From: Rhododendron vialii
Taxonomy: Eukaryota > Streptophyta > Magnoliopsida > Ericales > Ericaceae
Assembly (NCBI RefSeq): GCF_030253575.1
Contig: NC_080567.1
Span: 30,702,501 to 30,766,500, forward strand
Direction of reading: 5' to 3'
DNA: 64,000 bases
Part shown: positions 59,266 through 64,000 of the stretch, piece after piece
Layout: each line of letters begins with the position of its first letter
How positions within the stretch are numbered: position 1 is the stretch's first letter
Translations under genes and position numbers: made by a program
The notes under the pieces: model-generated
Told to the model about the DNA's origin: nothing
The model's input: the letters and a program-made list of their open reading frames with translations, nothing else
The model's database searches: none

Positions 59266-60142
59266 CTACGCTGCAGTAACATTAATCTTCATGAACCCTG
59301 ATTGACAATGCCTAGGCGTGCCACAAATGAACAAGTTCTGTCCCCGGACAAGCCCTACTTTATCCTTTCCTGAGGTAAATACTGTGGCACCAGCCGGGAC
59401 CTTGCAATTGTTGAAGTTGCTACTCTCCTTCACGACCACCACGTTGTGAATCTTCGGGTTGTAATTGAACACTACAATACAAACAATTTTAAAACACGAA
59501 TTAAGAAACGCACGCTTTTAAGTTGTTACTCCATTTCCAACGCCCAAAGGCATGGCTTAACAAATTCTAACTAAACACAATATATTCTCATCCAGAATGA
59601 TGCGACAAAAATAACACGTATACGAAAATGTGTTTTCTAGATTAGATTACAAGTGACGCTACTAAATTTCTTTCTTTTTGCTTTCCACGTTACCTTTTAG
59701 AAATAATTCATGACTTGTCGATTATTACTATATCGTACTAGGTTTTCTATACACATGCATAGAAAACTATCCTGAAAACTACCGTAAATAATGTAGGTAT
59801 GATTTTGAGTACTTTGGGCCACTTCTAGAACGAATCTAGTTCGGGTACATTTCGCGAACATCTTAGTATTTCTTTACGAAAACTATGTCCTTAAAAATTC
59901 AATTACTCGTATAAAGTGACAGCCACGAGAGATAATTATCGTTACTTACCAAGGGTGTCACAGGCTTTGAAGCTCTTGCCATTGGGCCAGTCGTTCACAT
60001 TAAAGACCCAACCCTTGGCATCTCCTACTACGAAGCTAGCTGCTTTAGCCGCCTCACCGTTGAATAGCGCCACTGTGCACAACACCAATGCTGCGGCAGC
60101 AGCCGCCGTGAAAATTGCATTGCCTCTTCCCTGGTGAAACAT
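59266..60142 (-). CDS. Plantacyanin 2 (basic blue copper protein)
   Basis: Two exons, 60142-59950 and 59471-59266, 132 residues, same structure and numbering as plantacyanin 1. Copper ligands H73, C114 and H119 are kept; C87 and C120 can form the disulphide. The ligand loop reads CGTPRHCQSGFM: the usual Gly before the His is Arg, and the axial position is again Phe124 with Met125 beside it. An extra Cys replaces Glu61 (FKACDTLG), which could leave an unpaired thiol. The shared FM change predates the duplication. The intact frame argues that the gene is used or only recently released. Confidence 0.92.
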
Positions 60143-60879
60143 CCCGTGACTGTACGTACGTGAAGCAACAAATTACATGAGACTTTTTTTTTTGTGCTTC
60201 ATGGGTTACAAGGCACAATATTTCTAGGAAGGGGAGGTGGTCCATTTATTTATAGTGGCTGGCTAGCTGGTATTTTGAATATTAGTCTTGACACAATGTG
60301 GGTCCCAATCATTAAAAAGAAATCTGAAAATACTAATCCTATATGGAAATATATCTGACATTAATTTGTATGATGACGTGCTTGGATATTTTTAATTTAT
60401 AGCATCTTCTTCTAAGACTAAACATATATATATATATTGTCATGCGATTGGGTGATGGGAAATTGTAAATGCATCGGTGGTGCAGAGTATTTCCCAAAAT
60501 TAGTTTTTTTTAGAATGTTTACGATAGTTGTGGTTATAAATTCTAGAGTTTTTTGAATGGATAATTAGAAAATTATAGCTTCAAATTCTGTGCAGATCAT
60601 AGGTTTTAGATTTTAGTAGAAGAGATACACTTGTTTACTAGCTGTTAGATTATGATTAAGCTAAAGTAAAAGTTGTTACTGTTTATTGCAAAAAATTAGC
60701 TTCTAATATATTTTTTAAAGTCTAAAATCTAATATGAAAATCACCCCAAACACAACTAAGTTCACTAAGTTAAATATATTCGATCGACCTAATTTTTATA
60801 GGGTTTGTTGCAAACATCAAGCTCTAGATGATAAACGGTTTAGATCACATTTTTAGACTCAAGACAATTCAACAAGTAA

Positions 60880-60882
<3 letters not shown>

Positions 60883-60949
<67 letters not shown>
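60883..60949. repeat. (TA)n microsatellite
   Basis: Pure TA tract of about 66 bp at the right end of duplication B. Confidence 0.95.
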
Positions 60950-60950
<1 letters not shown>

Positions 60951-61537
60951 TTTAAATTTGGCCGACTCCTCTCGTCGAGACGAATCAATAATCCACAAAA
61001 ATTTGGCGCAAAATCAACAATTCAACAAGTAAGTAATGCATTAGTGATTTCGTTTGGAGTATACACACACACACTTTGTAAACTGCTGATCATCTTGCCC
61101 ACACAGCACATTCGCACACTGTTCACCACCTATACTCTGGTGAAGGGGAATTGATTGATAAGTTTAATAGTATCTATGATATTTTAACAGATTTGTATCA
61201 ATTCTGAGAAAATATAAATAAAAAAAGAAGAAGAAGAAGTTTTGCAATGGCTTCTCCAATACGTTCCTCGTATAGTTTATGTCCATGGATTTCCAATAGA
61301 GGGGCAGATCTTCGGATCTGATCAGTAAAGGGTAGAAAGAGAAGCGATTGGCGAAAGGAAAGAAAAATAGAGAGGAGAAATCGAGCAGAAAAAAGAGGTG
61401 GAAAGGATTTAGGCAAGTTTTTAACAAACTATATATATCCAGTATATATTCTGGCTTTTGGATCAAGGGATTTATTTTCAACATCCAGTGGTTAATATGT
61501 TTTGGGGCACTGATCCCTCCATGAGCAGACAGACTGA
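60950..61537. other. Intergenic, no gene seen
   Basis: A short repeat AACAATTCAACAAGTAAGT, also at about 60865, recurs near 61016 on both sides of the (TA)n tract. No supportable gene. Confidence 0.5.
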
Positions 61538-61786
61538 GGCCCCGTTCAGCTAAATAAATCAATTAGCTTATTTTTTTTTGTCTTTATTCAAAAAAATTCT
61601 GTATTTATTAGTTTTTCGTCAATTTTTTGGAGATCATTACAACGTCATGACGAGAAGAATCTAAAAAGTAAAAAATTATGATCGAAATCCAATTTTTTTA
61701 ATAAAGACGAAAAACTAACAAATACGAAAAAAATTGAATAAGAACAAAAAAATAAACCAATTTGCTTATTTAGCCGAACTGGGCCC
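61538..61786. mobile_element. hAT-type MITE, about 249 bp
   Basis: GGCCCCGTTCAGCTAAATAA and TTATTTAGCCGAACTGGGCC are inverted ends. The AT-rich interior is also partly palindromic. Confidence 0.85.
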
Positions 61787-62045
61787 AAGGGGCGCAAGCG
61801 GAGGTTTGGGTCCCTGCACACATTTCAATAATCGCAATATCTCTGCTACATTTAAGGTTTTGTCTGTAAAAATGATGAAGAAAGATCCCAAAATTAATGT
61901 CGTTATTATGTAAGGATGACACATTTTGTTGTTAATTTATGAATGCACGCGGTTCGGTCTCCCCGCATCAAGAACCCTGCGTCCGCCTTTAAATGGATGC
62001 CTCAAAACCAGCTTGGGCCATGATAGCTGAACACCCGATCTACTA

Positions 62046-62317
62046 CTCCCTCCGTCCCTTTTTTTGTGTCCAGTATTCCATTTTGGGCTGTCCCTTTATA
62101 AGTGTCCATTTTGTAAAGTTAGTGGGGTAAAAGTTAGTGTATTGTCTATTTTGTCCCTAAAAGTAGATTTTATTTTGAAAAGTTAGTGAGTAAAAGTGTA
62201 ATGATGATGGGTAAGTAGGGAAAGTGGAGGAAAAAGTTGATGTGAAAGGTGTAATGATGGTGTCTTTTTAATAAGTTGGAGTTACGAAGCAGGACACTTA
62301 AAAAGGGACGGAGGGAG
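62046..62317. mobile_element. Stowaway MITE, 272 bp
   Basis: CTCCCTCCGTCCCTTTTTTT and AAAAAGGGACGGAGGGAG ends, flanked by TA. Confidence 0.92.
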
Positions 62318-62550
62318 TAATAATTACCAACGGATAATAGAAGGTCATATTGAATTATTGATTCCTCCTTTAAAATAAAAAATAGCAATATGGTAGCAAC
62401 ATTCCTACGTGATCGATCACAATAACATTAGTACTTGTTCAAGTTACATCTTCAAAAGAACATACTGTAACAATTGAATGCCAAACATAGAATATGATCT
62501 ACTAGTTAACAAAAGTTTTATTTCACTACATTGTGCTCATTTTCTACTAC

Positions 62551-62551
<1 letters not shown>

Positions 62552-62589
<38 letters not shown>
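62552..62589. repeat. (CT)n microsatellite
   Basis: CT run ending just outside the plantacyanin 3 stop codon, probably in its 3' UTR. Confidence 0.9.
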
Positions 62590-62591
<2 letters not shown>

Positions 62592-62593
62592 GA

Positions 62594-63757
62594 CTACTTT
62601 GCCGCTTTAACAGCAATCCTCATTCCAGCACTACAATGCCCAGGGAAACCGCACATGAAGAAGTTGTGTCCCTTGACAAGAGTGATGTGGTCATTGCCGG
62701 TCCAATAAGAAGTGGCATTAGACGGGGCGTTACAACTGCGGTATCCAGCTCTGTTCACAACCATCACATTGTGTTGCTCTGCGAAGTAATTGAACACTGC
62801 AACAGAATATTCAAAAAAAAACAGGACGAAGAAACACACGTTAAGTTGTTAGTCCATGTCCAACCGTCCCGGTCCAACGCATATAGCTATTTAACGAATT
62901 CTAAAGATACAGAATTCTCCTCTTGAATATTCACGAGCGCAACGGTTTGAGGTTTTGGTCAAGTGGCCGGGCACAAGAAAAACAAGTTTGTCCTCCATAA
63001 GTTCGCGTGTTTGAATCTCATGGAGAAGGATTTTTTCGATTATTAACTTCAGGGTCCCAAAACAAGTCGAGATGTGCATAAGCTGGTCCGATCCGGACAT
63101 CCAGTTACCGAAAAAAAGCTTGAAAGGAAGCATTGAAAAGGCAAATCTTTATCTACCGATCCTAAAGTAGAGGAACGAGGGAGGGGGCAGCTAAAGAAAT
63201 GGCCTAACTTCCATGTCCTCGTAGTTTTAGTTTTTTTTTTTTTTTAACCAGCAAGATGGGCATGGTAGCTAGTTAAGGTCTGTGAGTTAGGAGCTGTTAG
63301 CGTTGTCTCTTAATTTAAGTTCAAAAAATCTATTCTATCAACTTCCTAAAGCTAGTCCATACGGGAATTTGCATTGACTTTCATTATTGCCCCAGGTAGT
63401 GGATCATCGGATAAAAAAGCGCTAGTGGATCACGAATTGATCCTCAAAAATTAATCGAAATACGTGTAAACTGGTCCGATCATCCTATTTTAGGAAAAAA
63501 AGGTCTACTACTATACAAGAGATCGAGGAGCCAAACCAATTGAAACACATTCCGTAGCTATACTAACCAAGTATGTCACCAGCCCTGAAGAGCTGCTTCC
63601 TTCCTGGCCACCTTTTAACACCAAAAGTCCAGCCCTTGGCACCACCAACCGTGTAGGTTCTTGCCTGAGCCACCTCAAAACTAAGCACCGACGACAGGCA
63701 CACCAGGGCCACTGCGGTGGCAACCAATGCACTGCCTCTTCTTCCCTGAGAAGGCAT
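62594..63757 (-). CDS. Plantacyanin 3 (basic blue copper protein)
   Basis: Two exons, 63757-63568 and 62796-62594, 130 residues. Signal peptide (SALVATAVALVCLSSVLS) cleaved near AQA, then RTYTVGGAKGWTFGVKRWP. Full canonical type I copper site: H72, C112, H117 and axial M122 in CGFPGHCSAGM, with C85-C118 as the disulphide. Only distantly similar to plantacyanins 1 and 2, and not part of their duplication, so it is the older tandem paralogue. An ATG at 63772 is in frame (MFCHR...), but 63757 gives a normal signal peptide. The intron contains a SINE. Confidence 0.94.
62935..63115 (+). mobile_element. SINE in plantacyanin 3 intron
   Basis: Head TTTTGGTCAAGTGGCCGGGC, B-box-like GCGTGTTTGAATCTC and 3' motif GTCGAGATGTGCATAAGCTG mark a tRNA-derived SINE. 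A second partial 3' motif lies at about 63460-63480. Confidence 0.6.
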
Positions 63758-63796
63758 CCTATGGCAAAACAAAGAAAGTAAAGAGTGTGTCTTTCT

Positions 63797-63798
<2 letters not shown>

Positions 63799-63876
<78 letters not shown>
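63799..63876. repeat. (GA)n microsatellite in plantacyanin 3 leader
   Basis: About 78 bp of GA, which is (CT)n on the gene's strand, starting about 40 bp upstream of the start codon. It is likely in the 5' UTR. The remaining bases to 64000 hold the presumed promoter; TATAAAT on the minus strand at about 63910-63916 is a TATA candidate. Confidence 0.85.
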
Positions 63877-63883
<7 letters not shown>

Positions 63884-64000
63884 AATTTCTATTAGAGGAA
63901 GCAGGCCAATTTATAGAGGTCCTCCCTGGTTGGGGGTTCGGCCAGATGAGTGTTGACCTGGTGCGGGATCTACGTGATTACGGATTATTAATTTCAAAAA

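Larger units (their letters stand above)
58561..60868 (+). repeat. Segmental duplication, copy B (plantacyanin 2)
   Basis: Direct-orientation partner of 47766-51095. It keeps the empty site of the hAT-like insertion at about 59126-59140 and ends where the sequences part near a (TA)n tract. Confidence 0.93.

Overview
This window is nuclear DNA from a flowering plant, a eudicot. The signs are intron-containing genes with GT..AG splice sites, chloroplast-targeted proteins, plant-only families (RETICULATA-related, fibrillin, thaumatin-like, plantacyanin), plant U2 snRNA promoters, miR394, and an AT-rich intergenic background full of MITEs, SINEs, LINE pieces and (CT)n/(TA)n microsatellites. I cannot name the species. 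No bacterial, viral or organellar segment and no CRISPR array was seen.

Layout, left to right. The last two exons of a RETICULATA-related (DUF3411) plastid protein gene (1-1259, +). A CMC2-type twin-CX9C mitochondrial copper/COX assembly protein gene (3952-5597, +). A single-exon ELO-type fatty-acid elongase (6925-7746, +), followed by a SINE and a 5'-truncated LINE with a clear target-site duplication. A four-exon thaumatin-like protein gene (10074-12543, +) with a MITE in intron 1 and a near-perfect foldback element just past its stop. A large 11-exon DUF639 gene (13484-23241, -). A six-exon plastid fibrillin gene of the PAP4/FBN3a type (25955-32351, +). A seven-exon patatin-like lipase gene (34432-38649, -).

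The most striking part is intron 3 of the fibrillin gene. It holds three tandem U2 snRNA genes on the opposite strand, each with its own upstream sequence element, TATA box, Sm site and 3' box. A fourth, more diverged U2 copy lies just downstream of the fibrillin gene (33479-33676).

The right half (38.6-64 kb) is gene-poor. It holds a broken ABA-receptor (PYL) fragment (41973-42226), a MIR394 microRNA gene (hairpin about 45955-46085, +), and three minus-strand plantacyanin (blue copper) genes. The first two plantacyanins lie in a direct segmental duplication (47766-51095 and 58561-60868). Comparing the two segments shows a hAT-like insertion present only in the left one. Between them lie a 3.1-kb terminal-inverted-repeat element, a threefold array of about 400-bp palindromic units, and a LINE ORF1 cut off at the duplication edge.

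The protein genes look like ordinary independent single-copy genes, with no operon-like logic. Exon coordinates were read by hand from splice sites and reading-frame continuity; total lengths came out in frame for every gene model given.
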